NCBI GenBank assembly: GCA_050176585.1
Contig: JBFXHX010000088.1
Location: forward strand, 1 to 6,581
Source: CAYYWP01 sp050176585
GTDB taxonomy: Bacteria; Desulfobacterota; Binatia; HRBIN30; CADEER01
DNA: 6,581 nt
Direction of reading: 5' to 3'
Shown: positions 6,238 through 6,581 of the stretch, piece after piece
Numbering within the stretch: position 1 is the first letter of the stretch
Layout of the letters: each line of letters opens with the position of its first letter
Notes under the pieces: generated by a model
The model's input: the letters and a program-made list of their open reading frames with translations, nothing else
Databases searched by the model: none
Told to the model about the DNA's origin: nothing
Position numbers and translations under genes: made by a program

Positions 6238-6581
6238 TCAGATGCGTGTCTCGGCGTGAATCTCGAACAACGGCTCGCCCTGCCGTACGATATCGCCGAC
6301 GGTGCGCACCAGCCGCACGCCCGCGGCTGGATACGCTGGCGCGCCGGCGTATTTCGCCACGCGCGCCATATGCCAGCAATCGATTTCCCGCACGCGCCCG
6401 TCGGCGGTGGCGGTCACCCTCGCGCGCAGCGCGGCGTGCTGCGGGATGGAGCGAGCGCCTTGCGCTGCAACGATGCTTTCAAACGCCTGCAATGCCGCAC
6501 CGGAATCGAGTGCCTGCTGCGCTGCGCGGTACCCGGCGCACGGCGCGGCCGTGCCGGTCATCTCGAGCCATCGGGCGGCGA
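6238..6581 (-). CDS. thymidine/AMP phosphorylase-family protein, C-terminal fragment
   Basis: About 114 codons are visible and the frame is open to the window edge, so the gene starts outside; an internal Met at 6561 is not the start. The segment LDSGAALQAFESIVAAQG, then a beta-rich part with VTATADGRVREID, MARVAKYAGAP, AAGVRL and GDIVRQGEPLFEIHAE, matches the C-terminal domain of pyrimidine-nucleoside phosphorylases. The RVAKYAGAP plus IHAE form is closer to the AMP phosphorylase/archaeal-type thymidine phosphorylase branch than to E. coli DeoA. These enzymes cleave a nucleoside (or nucleotide) with phosphate to free base and sugar phosphate, in the cytoplasm. The catalytic N-terminal domains are not visible, so the substrate is unresolved. 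It is on the same strand as the cytochrome cluster, but the 525-base gap and unrelated role argue against a shared function. Confidence 0.85.
   Translation of the reverse strand, partial: AARWLEMTGTAAPCAGYRAAQQALDSGAALQAFESIVAAQGARSIPQHAALRARVTATADGRVREIDCWHMARVAKYAGAPAYPAAGVRLVRTVGDIVRQGEPLFEIHAETRI

Noticed and set aside
5957..6259. 100-codon plus-strand frame in the gap
   Set aside because: Arg/Ser-rich without motif or ribosome-binding site, and it runs into the end of the phosphorylase gene; probably chance.
1..6581. tRNA, rRNA, CRISPR array, transposase or insertion-sequence ends
   Set aside because: None seen: no regularly spaced direct repeats, no tRNA-like cloverleaf, no transposase motif or flanking terminal repeats.

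Overview
This is a GC-rich window from a bacterium with multiheme c-type cytochromes. It carries one compact, minus-strand gene cluster that looks like an outer-membrane electron conduit (a porin-cytochrome system). The OmcA/MtrC-type decaheme protein, the paired-CXXCH style of the terminal cytochrome and a Pro/Thr linker after a lipoprotein signal all suit an uncultured deltaproteobacterium-like lineage (Myxococcota, Desulfobacterota or Binatota type). That placement is an impression from protein style; nothing in the window fixes it.

Layout, in the direction of transcription (high to low coordinates). (1) 6581-6238: the C-terminal end of a thymidine/AMP phosphorylase-family enzyme, its 5' part outside the window. 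(2) 6237-5713: about 525 bases with no convincing gene, holding three small hairpins. (3) 5712-3652: an OmcA/MtrC-family decaheme cytochrome, probably a lipoprotein. (4) 3638-2052: an outer-membrane beta-barrel with a Pro-rich C-terminal tail. (5) 2055-1417: a heptaheme lipoprotein. (6) 1397-1017: a membrane-anchored diheme protein. (7) 1020-445: a secreted tetraheme cytochrome. (8) 448-1: a lipoprotein cytochrome with four hemes visible, running off the window.

Genes 3 to 8 are tightly packed. Three junctions are 4-base start/stop overlaps (GTGA, GTGA, ATGA) and the other two have gaps of 13 and 19 bases, so they very probably form one translationally coupled operon. The visible part encodes at least 27 CXXCH heme sites (10+7+2+4+4).

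Proposed joint role (inference): the heptaheme lipoprotein sits at or in the barrel on the periplasmic side, the decaheme protein caps the conduit outside, and the small di- and tetraheme proteins carry electrons between the inner membrane and the conduit. The direction of flow (to or from metals, minerals or partner cells) cannot be read from the sequence. The long plus-strand open frames are antisense shadows of these genes.
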